Positions 1 through 13,000 of a stretch of 64,000 nucleotides of DNA are shown here, one piece after another (the first letter of the stretch is position 1; the number at the start of each line of letters is the position of its first letter). Source of the stretch: Perognathus longimembris pacificus (lineage: Eukaryota; Chordata; Mammalia; Rodentia; Heteromyidae); assembly GCF_023159225.1 (NCBI RefSeq), contig NC_063181.1:20796073-20860072 (forward strand). Direction: 5' to 3'. Position numbers and translations under genes: made by a program. The notes under the pieces were generated by a model. It searched no databases and was not told the origin of the DNA. It saw only the letters and a list, made by a program, of their open reading frames with translations.

Positions 1-3000
1 TTTGTCCATTGTATGGCCTGTAAAGATCTTCTCCCAATCTGTGGGCTTTCTGCTTATCTTGCAAGCTATAGTTTGATGCAGTCCCATTAGTCCCATTTGT
101 CCAACCTTTCTTTGATTTGTTGCAATTCTGAGCCTTTATTAAGGAAGTTTTATCCTGAGCCAAGGAGCCCAAGTGTTTCTCCTACTCCTTCCTTTAGTGT
201 TTTCAGGGTGTCTGTTTTGATTTCGAGGTGTTTGATCCATTTGGAATTGATTTTGATGCAGGGTGATATGTAAGTATTTAGTTTTAGTTTGTTGCATGTG
301 TTGAATCAGTTTTGCCAGCACCATTTGTTAAAAAGGTTATCTTTCACCCATCCTATTTTTTTAGCTCCTTTATCAAAGATTAAGTAGGCATAGTTCTGTG
401 GGTTCATTTCTGGATTTTCAGTTCTGTTCCATTATTTTTCAGGCCTGTTCTTTCTGCTTAGGATTGTTTGTGCTATTCAGGGTCTTTTACTGTTCCATAT
501 GAATTTCTGGATTGCTTCCTCTATTTCATTAAAAAATGGTGTTGGGATATTAATGGTTATTGCATTGAATTTGTAGATCGGCTTTGGCAATGTTGCCATT
601 TTGACAATATTAATCCTCCCAATCCAGGAGCGTGGAAGGTTTTTCCATTCCTTAGACTGCCTTCATTTCGTTTTTCATATTTTTAAATTCTCATCATAGA
701 TGTCTTTCCTTTCTTTGGTTAAGGTTATTCCTAGGTATTTTATGTTTTTTGAGGCTATTGCAAAAGGAGTTACTTTCCTGATTTTGGCCTGGGTTTTCAG
801 GTCACTGGCATATAGAAAAGCCATTGATTTTAGAGGGTTTATTTTATGCCCTGATACTTTGACAAACTTTTGGATCAGCTCTCATAGCTTGAGAGTAGAG
901 TCTGTGGGGTTCTTTAGGTACAGGATCATGTCATCTGCAAACAGAGAAAGTTTAACTTCATCTTATCCTATTTGTATCCCTTTTATGTTTTCTTCTTGCC
1001 TAATTTCTCTGGCTAGGAATTCTAGTATTATGTTGAAGAGGAGAGAAGAGAGCAGACATCCGTGTCTTGCTACTGATTTTAAAGGGAATGGCTTTAGCTT
1101 TTCACTGTTTAGAATTATGCTTGCTGTTGGTTTGTCATAGACTGCCTTTATTATATTCAGGAATTTTCCCTGGGATCCCAGTTTTTCTAGGGCTTTTATC
1201 ATAAATAGGTGCTGTATTTTATCTAATTCATTTTCTGCATCTAGGGATATAACATGTGTGTGCTTCTTTATCTTGCTTTCGTTGATGTGGTGGATTACAT
1301 TAATTGACTTGCATTTATTGAACCAGCTTTGCATCCCTGGGATGAATCCAGTTTAATCGTGGTATATGATTTTTTTTGATGATCTGTTGAAGTTGATTGG
1401 CCAGAATTTTGTTGATAATTTTTGCAGCAATGCTCATCAGGGAAATTATTGTATAGTTCTCTTTCCTTGATGAATCCCTGCCTTGTTTTGGGATAAGGGT
1501 TATACTGGCATGTTAGAATGTGTTTGGTAGTGAACTTTCTCTTTCAATTTCATTGAAGAGCTTGAGAAACATTGGTGTGAGTTCTGTTTTGAAGGCCTTG
1601 TAGAATTCTGCTGTGAATCTGGCTGGACCTGGGCTTTTCTTGGATGGGAGATCTCTTATTGCAGTATCTATTTCAATGCTGGATATGAGTCTGTTTAGAA
1701 GATTTAAATCTTCATGGTTGAGTTTAGGGGTATCAATTTTTGCTAGGAAATCATCCATTTCTTCCCAGTTTTCGAATTTGCTGGTATAAAGGTTTGAAAA
1801 ATAGTCCCTTATTTTGTTCTGAATTTTGGTTGTTTCTGTGGTGATGTTACCTGTTTCATATCTGATCTTGTTTATTTGCGTGTGTTGCCATCATATTTTG
1901 GTCAGATTTGCTAGAGGTCTGTCGATCTTGTTATTTTTTTCAACGAACAACCTCTGCGTTTTGTTGATTTTTTTCAACGATTTTTCTCTTTTTTACTCTT
2001 AAGTCATTTAATTCTGATTTGATTTTAACGATTTGTTTCTGTCTATTGGCTTGGGGTTTGGCTTATTGTTCTCTTTCAAGGAGCTTAAGGTGCTTCTTTA
2101 AGTTGTTGAATTGCTGGTTCTCCAGTTTGTTGCTATAGGCACTCAGAGATATGAATTTTCCTCTGAATACTGCCTTTTCTGTGTCCCAAAGGAGCTGGTA
2201 CTTTGTGTGCTCATCTTGGTTTATTTCCATAAACATTTGAATTAATGTTCTAATTTCTTCAATAACCCCCTGGTGGCTCATCAATGTGTTGTTTGGTCTC
2301 CAAGAATTGTAGGATTTTTAGTGGTAGCTGTTTTAGTTGAGCTCTAATTTTATTCCATTGTGGTCTGAGAGAATGCAGGGAATAATTTTGATACTTCTGA
2401 ATTTGTACAAATTTTCTTTATGCCCTAAGATGTGCTCTATTTTGGAGAATGTTCCATGTGCTGCTGAAAATAATATGTATTCTGCTGTTGCTGGATGGAA
2501 TATTCTGTAAATGTCGGTTAAGTCTAGTTTGTCTATGCAGTTGTTAAGTTCTGAGATTTCTTTGCCTAGTTTTTGGCATGTTGTTCTGTCCAGAGGTGAC
2601 AGTAGAGTGTTAAAGTCTCCAATATCAATGTGTTTGGGTCTTTGAGTGTTTTAGAGTCAGTAGTGTTTGTTTGATGAAGTTGGGTGCACCTGTATTTGGT
2701 GTGTAGATATTTACGATGGTTATATCTTCCTGTAGGAGAGATCCCTTTATTAGTATGTAGTAAACTTCTTTGTCTCTTACCGTTTTTAATTCTAAGTCAA
2801 TTTTATCTGATACTAGGATTGCAACTCCCGCCTGCTTATGGGGGCTCTTTGCCTGGTAGTTTTTATTCTAACCTTTCACTTTTAGAAGATGTTTGCTTTT
2901 GCTGGATAGATGTGTCTCTTGGAGGCAGCAGAAAGATGGATCTAAATTTTTAATCCAACTTATGAGCCTATGTCCTTTAATTGAAGATTTAAATCCATTA

Positions 3001-3044
3001 ATATTGAGAGTTAGGACTGAGAGATGATCATTTGTTCCTTTCAT
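1..3044 (-). pseudogene. L1 ORF2 (endonuclease/reverse transcriptase), broken and cut by the window edge
   Basis: ORF2 of the minus-strand L1. The start codon is the reverse complement of 3042-3044, and about 1,010 codons lie inside the window. Readable blocks include the N-terminal endonuclease start (LTLNINGFKSSIKGHRLISW and CCLQETHL, near 2868-3077), a linker near 2063-2284, a pre-RT region near 1513-1758, and RT sequence near 963-1334. The RT catalytic FADD motif is encoded by the complement of 930-941. The open segments lie in different frames, separated by stops and indels, so no full ORF2 protein can be made. The family protein nicks DNA and primes reverse transcription; this copy is a fossil. 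Confidence 0.93.
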
Positions 3045-3102
3045 TATAGCTATATTTTTAAAGGCTATGTCTTCCATATTCTTGATCTAATATTCTGGTT
3101 TT

Positions 3103-4179
3103 CTATTTAGGGTTCATTTCTCTGTCTATATTGTCATCTTGATTATTTTTCCATGTGTAGCACATCCTTGAGGATTTTCTATAAAGCTGGTTTGGTAGAG
3201 ATATATTGTTTCCATTTTTCCTTACTGTGGAAGACTTTTATTTGACCTTTGGCCCTGAATGAGAATTTAGCTGGGTACAGTATTGTTGGTTGATAGCTAT
3301 TTTTCTTTAGGGTGTGGCATACCTCATTCCAGGCTCTCCTCCCTTTCATGGTCTCTGCTGAGAAGTTTGGGATAATTCTGATTGGTTTTCCTTTATATGT
3401 GATTATTTTCTTCTCCCTAACAGCTTTAGAGATTATTTCATTGGACTCTATTGATCCTGTTTTGATCACAATGTATTGGTGGGGTGTCCTATTCTGGTCT
3501 TGTGGGTTCGGGGTTCTGAACCCAAATATCCTTGTGGATATTTGGGATGTTCTCACCTAATATTCTGTTAAATAAGTTGCCTATTCCATTGAATTCTTTC
3601 TCTAGGTTTTCCTCAATACCTATTAGCCTTAAATTGGGCTTCCTGATTGTATCTTGGAGTTCCTGGAGTGATCTGTTTCGCTGGTTGGATTGATTCTGTA
3701 TTTTTTTTCTCCATAGATGCTAGGATATCTTCACTTCCTGAGATTCGATCCTCTGCTTCATCTAGGCTAGCTACCTGATTTTGAATCTCCCTTCCTTCTG
3801 ACTGGTCTTTCTTAATGGCTTCCATGTCTTCGCTATAATTTTCTCTTATGTCCTGTATGGACTTCTTTATTTCATTAATTTGGTTCTGAGTGCTGTCTCT
3901 CAAATCTTTTAGCTGTGTAGCTATCTTTTCATTGGACTCTGGAATTTCATTCATCTATTAGTAGAGGCCTCTATTAATTTTTGGGTTACCTCCTCATGTA
4001 TCTAGAATAGTTGTCTGAAGGGATTCAAACTTTTCATTTAACATTTTTATCAATAGACTTTGTAGAGCATTTTGTGGGTTCTCTTCCAGGTCTTTGATTG
4101 ACTGATCTGCTTCCTACTTGCTTTGAGTGGGAGATGAGATGCCCTTGTTTGCCGTCTTTCCTGTGCTTCTTCTGCCCAT
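3103..4179 (-). pseudogene. L1 ORF1 (RNA-binding protein), broken
   Basis: ORF1 of the minus-strand L1, from an ATG at the complement of 4177-4179 (reading MGRRS..., as in the plus copy MGRRN...) to a TAG at the complement of 3103-3105. Recognisable parts are a coiled-coil-like segment rich in Glu, Lys and Gln (3613-3954) and the RRM/C-terminal region (3179-3556) with KPIRIIPNFSAETMKGRRAW. A TAG after 'STKPAL' near 3179 cuts the C-terminus relative to the plus-strand element, and the coiled-coil and RRM parts are in different frames. L1 ORF1p is a trimeric RNA chaperone that coats L1 RNA; this copy cannot encode one. Confidence 0.9.
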
Positions 4180-6152
4180 TTCAATTAGAAATGCCAATCT
4201 ACAAGCACCTGTGAGCCCCATTTAAGACCCAAAGCAGATCGTATCAAATACTGTTGTATAAATCTTAGAAGTTCAAAATTATATACAGACACCTTCCCTC
4301 TTTTTTTTGTATACAAAATTAGATTTAGTGTCCACAAAAATACAATTTTAATGTAACAAACAACCTTGAGCCCTATATTCCATATTTACTGACTTTCTGT
4401 TATACCTATGAGCAATTTTTGTTCTAATATTTAGTTCTTTTTGGACTGGTTGGATTACTCTGTAAACTCCCTTGACTCACTCAGACTGCACAGGGATACC
4501 CTCTATCCAATAACCCGGGGTCCATGGAGTCTGGAGGTCCTGGAAGTAAATTTAAGAGGGTAAGTTAGTGGTAGTGAAGAAAATAGAATAAGATGAAGGG
4601 GAATGATGATTTTTGTTTAATTTCAGTGAAATGGAAAGGTGGAGAAGGATAGAATCAGTAGAAAGAATGAGGTTTAAATGACAGAAACTAGAAATCAACA
4701 GAAAAGAGTAAAGGTGTTATTCAAAAGAAAGTAATTTTAAAGGAAGATAATGTGAAGTGAGAAACAAAGAAAAAATACAGGAAAACAAACACACTAAGCA
4801 AAAAATTTACCCCCAAAATTCCAATAAAACAAACAAAAAACAGAACAAAAAACAAAATGACAACTCACTAATGAAAAGTAAAAAAGTTTAAAAAAATTTT
4901 TAAAAAATGGAGTGTTCCTTGTTTGGGTGGGCTCTTTCCAGTCTCTGGTTTCTTTGTGATGGTCTACAGTCTATTTTTGCTGCTTGGTTGGTTTGATTTG
5001 CTTTGAGCTTGCAGGGGTGGAACTGCTCTGATCCTCCTCCCCTGTCAGTTAAATCATGTGGCTCTCTGGTTTGCACAGCTTCCAGGTAGGACTTGGGTGT
5101 CCTCTGTAGTTGGGGGACACTGAGCAGTCTGGGGAACTATGGTTCCTACCATCTGCTGTGGGGCTGCTGCCATTAATGCCTGGCTGTGAATAGGCTACAG
5201 ACTCAGAAGGGTGGGCCACCTCAGGCCTGGTTTACTTGGTTAGAGACCCTTGCCTAGGGGGAGGTTCCTCCCTCCTGGGCGGGGTGAATTCCTGGGCAGA
5301 GCTGGCTATGAAATTCAGCTCGGTTTACTCGTGGGAATTGGGAGTTGGGCATTCTCTCTAAAGGGGCCATTTATCTCTCTTGGGAATTGTTTACTCTCCT
5401 GTCTGATTGTTCTGTTCTGCCAGTAGCTGCATGCTGCTTTTGGTTTGATTTTGGAATTTCTGGCCGCTGGAGAGTCGTCAGTCACAGCATTGGCAAGGCT
5501 GGGCAGGGCACCTCTGGCTGAGTTTACCAGAATCTGTGAGCCTCGGTCCAGGAAGAGATCCTCCCACGTGGACAGTGGGGGAACCTTCTCCTGGGTGGAG
5601 CTGGCTCTCACTGTTCAGTCCCTCTTGCCCTTTTCATAGATGGCCCCATCATCCTCACTTTCCCCTGGCCTGTTTTAGTTTCAGTATGATCTGACTGGGT
5701 CTATGCCAGAGTCAAAGATGGCACTTCACTCTGTTGAGGGGGAAGGGCTAGCTTCCAGATGCTGCTCTGTGGGCACAAGTGAGAATGTCTTTCATTGGGT
5801 ACTCATGCTTTCCCTGCGATTTCGGCCTGTCCATGCTCAACCTGCAATCTGTATCTGTCTGCCACTGTCTGGAGGATTTCTCCCTAGTTGCCACTGTGTG
5901 CTTTAGGTGCATGGAGTGCGGGGCGCTGAGCCAGCACTGGCACTGTTGTGGTGGCAAGAAGCCGCCTGGGGCTCAAATCTGTGTTTTCAGGTGAGCAAAG
6001 CTAATTTTCCTTTCTGGCCAGAATCCCTATACTGTTATAACTTAGTTAGGCTGTATTTCTAGGAGTGAAAGTTTCTCTGCAGTGGTAAAACTGGGATGTC
6101 GGAGGGAGCTTAACTAGGGCTCTGCTGCTACTCCACCATCTTCCTGGAAATC
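4180..6152 (-). promoter_or_regulatory. 5'UTR / former promoter of the minus-strand L1
   Basis: A roughly 2-kb segment between the L1 5' end and ORF1, more GC-rich near the 5' end (about 5000-6150) than the flanking DNA. Its reverse complement aligns by eye with the plus-strand L1 5'UTR, for example 'gaaaaCACAGATTTGAGC' and 'GGGAGAAATCCTCCAGA'. Short open frames here (5315-5611, 5703-5994) sit in UTR and are not genes. L1 5'UTRs carry an internal Pol II promoter; whether this diverged copy is active cannot be told. Confidence 0.8.
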
Positions 6153-6983
6153 CTCTCATTATTTTTTGAATAGCAAATGACATAGAAGTTTCCAATTTTA
6201 ACTTATAACCAAAACTATTTGAAACATTAAAATATGTGAAATGAGAAGGGGCATGTAGTCAAGAACTAAATCTAAGTAATTTCATCTGATCATGCTATGA
6301 TATATCCCCAAGTATGTTCAAAGTCATTTAGATTTATATGTCTCATCACTGTATGAAAGTATGTCATTTGGATTCCTAAAAATGTTATTCATATTTTTTT
6401 CAAGAAGACCTTAGCAAGGAAATTAAAAACAATAGAACCAGATATTTGAAATGTTCATAGTTTGAGGGCTTAATATTTGAATTAGTGTCTTCAGGAAAGA
6501 TAGTAAACTACTGACTCAAAAATATATATAAACTGCTTAATAATTTGTGAGAACTACATCTCCAAAAGTACACTTTTCTCTTGCTAGTGACAAATTGCTA
6601 ACAATTTTACAAAACAATTCATCATTTCATAAAAGGTAATAGTGATGTCTAGAAATTATGTTTAAAATAAGAAATTGAATAATATTTCAGGGATGATATG
6701 TTGAATGAAATTATATGGAGATATTTATATTGAAATATTTTAAGGCTTTAAAATGTTTTTTGAACACAAGAATACAAGAGTATTTTATACCTGTAAGAGT
6801 ACTTTTTATACTTTTGGCTTATTGAGATATTTATAAGACAAATGTATAATAAAACTCCTTATAAACAAGGAGCAACTCAAAACTCTAGTGTAAAAACTTA
6901 GATCTGTTGCTTAAATGAAGTAAATTTCTATCTAGAAATCTGAAAGTAAAATTGTATGATGAAAAAAAAAAAATCAGCTGCAA
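6153..6983. other. AT-rich spacer between two head-to-head L1s
   Basis: Unique-looking AT-rich DNA with no recognisable gene or repeat. Its right end (about 6962-6983) is the upstream target-site duplication of the plus-strand L1: an A-run followed by TCAGCTGCAA, matched after the tail at about 14429-14451 by an A-run followed by GTCAGATGCAA. Confidence 0.7.
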
Positions 6984-8919
6984 ACTTCCGGGAAGACGGC
7001 AGAGGAGGAGCAGCAGAGCCCTAGCTGAGCTCCCTCCAACATCGCAGTTTTCTCACCCCATAGAAACTTTTACTCCTAGAAAGACAGCCAGAGTAAGTTC
7101 TAACAGTACAGGGATTCTGGCCAGGAAGGAAAAATCGACTTTGCTCATCTGAAAACACAGATTTGAGCTCCAGGCGGCCTCCCACCACCGCGCCAGTGTA
7201 AGCGCCGGCACAGCACCCGGCACAGCAAACTGCACTACGCGCTGCTAAAGCACACAGCATAGACCAGGGAGAAATCCTCCAGATGGCAGCTGAGCACAGA
7301 TGACCTGAAATCGCAGAGAAAGCGTGAGTACCCCACGAAAGATATTCTCACTCGCGCCCACAGAGCAACTTCTGGAAGGCAGCCCTTCCCCCACCACCAG
7401 AGCAAAACGCCATCTTTGCCACTGGCATAGGGTCAGACCAGATTGGAATTAAAGCAGGCTTGGGGAAAGCGAGGTCAAAGGAGCCATCTTTGAAAAGGGC
7501 AAGAGGGACCGACCAGTGAGAGCCAGCTTCGCCCAGGAGAACACCCCCTGCCCTGGCAGGAGGCATGTCCCGGGCCTCAGCTTAGCCAGAGGTGCCCCGT
7601 CCTGCCTGCCGGAATTTCTAAATTTAAGGCAAAAGCTGCAAGCAGCTCTCAGCGGCACGGAAACACCAGACGGGGGAACAAATAGTTCCTGAGACAGTTA
7701 AACGGTCCCTTCACAGAGGAAGCCCAATTCCCAGCCCAAAACGGAGCTGCTTTCCATAGCCACCTCTGCCAAGGAGGCCACCCCACCCAGGCAAGAGGCG
7801 CCCCGCCCTGCTGAGTCCACAGACTATTTAAAGCCAGGCATCAAAGGCAGCGGCCCCACAGCAGACAGAGGAGCCACAGGTCCCGAGACTGCTCACGTCC
7901 CCATCTACAGAGGACGCCAAGACCCACCTGCAAGCTGTGTGAGCCACAGAGACCCAGAATTGAACCAACAGGGGAGAAGGGTCAGAACAGACCCACCCCT
8001 TGCAAACTGAAATCAAGAAAATAGACTGCAGACCATTGCAAGGAAACCAGAAACTGGGGAAAGACCACCCAAACAAGGAGGACTCCATTTTTTTTTCTTT
8101 TCAAACATTTTTTAAACTTAAAAAAAAATTCTTTTTAATTTTTTCACTTCTGAAACGTCGTTGGGTTTTGTTGTTTGATTGTTTTCCATTATTACCGGTT
8201 TGTTTTAACAAGTTTTTTGTTTGTTTGTTTGTTTGTTTGTTTGGGTTGTTCCATTTCTGTTTTTTTCCTTTTTTTTTCTTTTTTAAATATTTTTTCTCTG
8301 TTTTGTGCATCTGTCTTCCAGTATTTTTACTTTATTTCTCTCTTCGTGTTCTCTTTCTTTAAAAATTACTTTCCTATGAATAACACCTACACTCTTTTCT
8401 GCTAACTCTCCAAAGTCTATCATTTTAACCTTGTTCTTTCTACTGATTCTACTCTTCTCTACATTTCCACGTCACTGAAACTAAACCAAAATCACCACCC
8501 CCCCCCAATACATTTTACTCTATTCTCTTTACTACCTCCAACTTACCCTCCTGACTTCCTGCCTGGACCTCCAGTTTCCACAGACTCCTGGTTATTGGAT
8601 ACAGGGTATCCCAGCTTAATCCAAGTGAATCAAAGGGGTTCATAGAGAAAGCCAGTCCTAAAAGAACATAATATAAAAACAAGAATTGTGAATAGGGTTG
8701 TAACAGTAAATAAGTAACTACTGAATACAGGGCCCAGGATCGGTTGTTATATTGAAAATGTATTCTTTAGAAACACTAAATCTAATTTTATAGACAGGTA
8801 TACAAGGTACCTGTATATAATTGTGAAATTGTAAGATTTACACAACAGTGCTTGGTAAGGGCTGCTTTGGTCCTTAAACGGTGCTCACAGGTGCTGGTAG
8901 ACTGGCATTCCAAATTCAA
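6984..8919 (+). promoter_or_regulatory. L1 5'UTR with probable internal promoter
   Basis: GC-rich first half (about 6990-8060) followed by a T-rich half with a (GTTT)n run at about 8217-8243 and a C-run at about 8500-8507. It is homologous to the 5'UTR of the minus-strand L1. In this family the region supplies an internal Pol II promoter. I see no tandem monomers of the mouse A or Tf type. Short ORFs on both strands here are shadows. Confidence 0.8.
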
Positions 8920-10039
8920 ATGGGCAGAAGGAACACAAGAAAGATGGCAAACAATGAAGTCTTATCCCCCACTGAAAACAAGCAGGAAGCAGAGCAGTCA
9001 ATCAAAGACATAGAAGAGAACCCCCAAAATGCTCTACAAAGTCTACTGATAAACATGATAAATGAAAAGTTTGAATCTCTTCAGTCAATTATTCTAGAGC
9101 ATGAGGAGGCAAAGCAAAAATTAATGGAGAATTTCATGGAATCCACAAATCGAAAGATAAATGAACTTCAAGAGTCAAATGAAAAGATAGCTACCCAGCT
9201 TAAAGATTTGAGAGACAACAATCAAAACCAAAGTAATGAAGTTAACGAAGTAAAGAAGTCCATACAAGACCTAAGAAATGACATGTAAATCATCAGGAAA
9301 GACCAGTCAGAAGGAAAAGAGATTCAAAATCAAGAAGCTTGCCTACAGTCCCGACTAACTGAAGCAGAGGATCGAATCCCAGGAGTTGAAGATTCCTTAG
9401 ATTCTATGGAGAAAGATAAAAAATCAATACAAATCCAGTCCAATCAACAAAACAGATCGCTACAGGAGATTCAAGACACGATCAGGAAGCCCAATTTAAG
9501 GATAATGGGTATTGAGGAAAAGTTGGAGAAAGAAGTTAATGGGATAGGCAATATATTAAACAGAATATTAGCTGAGAACTTCCCAAATATCCAGAAGGAT
9601 AGGCCTATACAGATACAAGAAGCATTTAGAACCCCAAACAGACCAGACCAGAATAGGACATCCCACCGACACACTGTGATCAAAACAGGATCAGTAGAGT
9701 ACAAGGAAAGAATTCTTAAAGCTGTTAGGGAGATGAAAACAATCACATATAAAAGAAAAGCAATCAGAATTACCCCAGACTTCTCAGCAGAGACCATGAA
9801 AGCAAGGAGAGCCCGGAATGAAGTAGACCAAACTATAAATAAAAATAACTACCAACCAAGAATTCTGTACCCAGCCAAACTCTCCTTCATAGCCGAAGGT
9901 CAAATAAAACTTCCACAGTAAGGAAAAACTGAAACAATATATCTCCACCAATCCAGCTTTACAGAAAATCCTTAAAGATGTAGTATACAGGGAAAATGAT
10001 CAAGATCCCAATACAGACAGAGAAATGAACCCTAAATAG
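8920..10039 (+). pseudogene. L1 ORF1 (RNA-binding chaperone), nonsense plus frameshift
   Basis: Starts at ATG 8920 (MGRRNTRKMANNEV), the same start as the minus-strand L1, and ends at TAG 10037-10039. The first 122 codons form a Glu/Lys/Gln-rich coiled coil with heptad-like repeats and then hit TAA at 9286-9288. The same frame reopens directly and runs through the RRM (TIRKPNLRIMGIEE near 9478) and the C-terminal domain (YKRKAIRITPDFSAETMKARRA). A one-base shift near 9900 moves the last 45 or so codons (HSKEK...QKILKDV) out of frame. The span of 1120 nt is not a multiple of three, as expected. The full product would have been about 373 residues, a normal L1 ORF1p length. Confidence 0.92.
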
Positions 10040-10091
10040 TAAACATCACATCAATAAATGGGAAGACACAGCTTTAAACAAGATAGTGATA

Positions 10092-13000
10092 ATGAAAGGA
10101 ACAAACGATCATCTCTCAATCCTAACTGTCAACATTAATGGACTTAATTCTCCAATCAAATGACATAGGCTCATAAGTTGGATCAAAAATCAAGATTCAT
10201 CTTTCTGCTGCCTCCATGAGACGCATCTATCAAGCAAAAGTAAACATCTTCTAAAAGTGAAAGGCTGGAATCAAATCTATCAAGCAAATGGCCCCCATAA
10301 GCAGGCTGGAGTTGCAATCCTAGTATCAGACAAAATTGACTTCAAATTAAAAAAGGGAAGAAGAGACAAAGAAGGTTACTACATACAAGTAAAGGGATCT
10401 CTCCTACAGGAAGATATAACCATTCTAAATATCTACACACCAAATGCAGGAGCACCCAACTTCATCAAACAAACACTACTGGCTCTAAAAATCACTCATA
10501 GACCCAAACACATTGATAGTTGGGGACTTTAACACTCCACTATCACCTCTGGACAGATCAACACGGCAAAAACTGAACAAAGAAACCACAGAACTAAACA
10601 ATTGCATAGACCAACTAGACTTAATCGACATCTACAGAATATTCCACCCAGCAACAATAGAATACACATTCTTTTCAGCAGCACATGGAACATTCTCCAA
10701 AATAGATCACATCTTAGGGCACAAAGAAAATCTGTACAAATTCAGAAGTATCAAAACCATTCCCTGCATTCTCTCAGACCACAACGGAATAAAATTAGAG
10801 CTCAACTCAACCAGCCACCACAGAAATCGCTACAAATCATGGAGACTAAACAACACACTGCTGAACCATCAGAGGGTCATTGAAGAAATTAAAACGGAAA
10901 TTCAATGTTTATGGAATTCAACCAAGTTGAGGACACAAAGTACCAGCTCCTTTGGGACACAGCAAAGGCAGTACTCAGAGGAAAATTTATATCTCTGAGT
11001 GCATACATCAACAAACTGGAGAGACAGCACCTCAATAATTTAAGAAGGCACCTTAATTTTCTGGAGCGGGAACAGCAAGCCAAACCCCAAGTCAATTGAC
11101 GGAAGCAAATAATTAAAATCAAATCACCATTAAATCAATTAGAGACGAAAAAACCATTGAAAGAATCAACAGAACAAAGAGTTGGTTCTTTGAAAAAATC
11201 AACAAGATAGACAGACCCCTGGCAAACCTGACCAAAAAATGAAGGCAGCACACTCAAATAAACAAGATAAGAGATGAAACAGGTAACATCACCACAGAAA
11301 TAACCGAAATTCAGAAAATAATAAGGGACTATTTTGCAAACCTTTATGCCAACAAATTCAAGAACCTGGATGAAATGGCTGATATCCTAGAAAAAATTGA
11401 TATCCCCAAACACAAACATGAAGATTTAAAACTTCTAAAGAGACCCATATCCAGTATTGAAATAGAAACGGCAATAAATGATCTCCCATCCAAGAAAAGC
11501 CAGGTCCAGACGGATTCACTGCAGAATTCTACAAGGCCTTCAAAACAGAACTCACACCAATATTTCTCAAACTCTTCAATGAAATTGAAAGAGAACGTTC
11601 ACTACCAGACTCATTCTATGAAGCCAGTATAACCCTCATCCCAAAACCAGGCAGAGACTCATCATGGAAGGAGGAGTACAGACCGATCTCCCTGAAGAAT
11701 ATAGACGCAAAAATTCTCAACAAAATTCTGGCCAGTCGACTTCAACAGGTCATCAAAAAAATCATACACAACGATCAAACTGGATTCATCCCAGGGATGC
11801 AAAGTTGGTTTAATATACGCAAGTCAATTAATGTAATCTACCACATCAAAAGGAGCAAGGTAAAGAACCACATGGTTATATCTCTGGATGCAGAAAAAGC
11901 GTTCGATAAAATCCAGCACCCATTTATGCTAAAAGCCCTGGAAAAACTGGGATTCCAGGGAACATTCATGAATATAATCAAGGCAGTTTATGACAAACCA
12001 ACAGCAAGCATAACTCTACATGCTGAAAAACTAAAGCCATTCCCTTTAAAATCAGGAACAAGGCAGGGATGTCCACTCTCTCCCCTGCTCTTCAACATAG
12101 TACTAGAATTCCTAGCCAGAGCAATCAGGCAAGAAGAAAATATAAAGGGGATCCAAATAGGAAAAGATGAAGTTAAACTTTCTCTCTTCGCAGATGACAT
12201 GATCCTATACCTAAAGATTCCCATAGACTCTACCTCCAAGCTACTAGAGCTGATCCAAAACTTTGGCAAAGTTGCAGGATATAAAATAAACCTTCAAAAA
12301 TCAAAGACCTTTCTCTATGCTAACAACCCGAGGACCGAGGCTGAAATCAGGAAAGCAACTTCTTTTGCAATAGCCTCCCAAAACATAAAATACCTAAGAA
12401 TAACCTTAACCAAAAAAGTGAAAGACCTCTTTGATGAGAACTTTAAAAGCTTGAAAAACGAAATTAAGGCAGAACTAAGGAAATGGAAAAACCTCCCATG
12501 CTCCTGGATTGGGAGGATTAATATAATCAAAATGGCATTATTGCCAAAGGCTATCTACAAATTCAATGCAATACCCATTAATATCCCAACACCATTTTTT
12601 AATGAAATAGAGGAAGCAATCCAGAAATTCATATGGAACAATAAAAGACCTAGAATAGCAAAAACAATCCTAAGCAGAAAGAACAGTGCTGGAGGAATTA
12701 CAATACCCAACTTCAAGCTGTATTATAAAGCTATAGTAATAAAAACAGCTTGGTATTGACACCGGAACAGGCTGAAGACCAATGGAACAGAATTGAAGAC
12801 CCAGAAATTAACCCACAGAACTACACCTACTTAATCTTTGATAAAGGAGCTAAAACAATAGTTTGGAGGAAAGTTAGCCTCTTTAACAAATGGTGCTGGC
12901 AAAACTGGCTCAACACATGCAACAAACTAAAACTAGATCCTTATATATCTCTCTGCACCAAAATCGATGCCAAATGGATTAAAGACCTCAAAATCAAAAC

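Larger units (their letters stand above)
1..6152 (-). mobile_element. L1 LINE, minus strand, 3' part beyond the window edge
   Basis: An autonomous non-LTR retrotransposon read on the minus strand. Its 5' end is near 6152, where the reverse complement begins with a GGAAGATGGTGGAG-like motif that matches the start of the plus-strand L1 at 6984. The order is 5'UTR, ORF1, ORF2. The left window edge cuts ORF2 in its C-terminal region, so the 3'UTR and poly(A) tail are not seen. Both reading frames are broken by several stops and frameshifts, so the copy is dead. Its 5'UTR and ORFs are visibly homologous to the plus-strand copy but clearly diverged from it. I found no target-site duplication because only one end is visible. 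Confidence 0.95.

Noticed and set aside
5315..5994. Open frames on both strands within the minus-strand L1 5'UTR
   Set aside because: They lie in a region homologous to the plus-strand L1 5'UTR, where the frames are not conserved.
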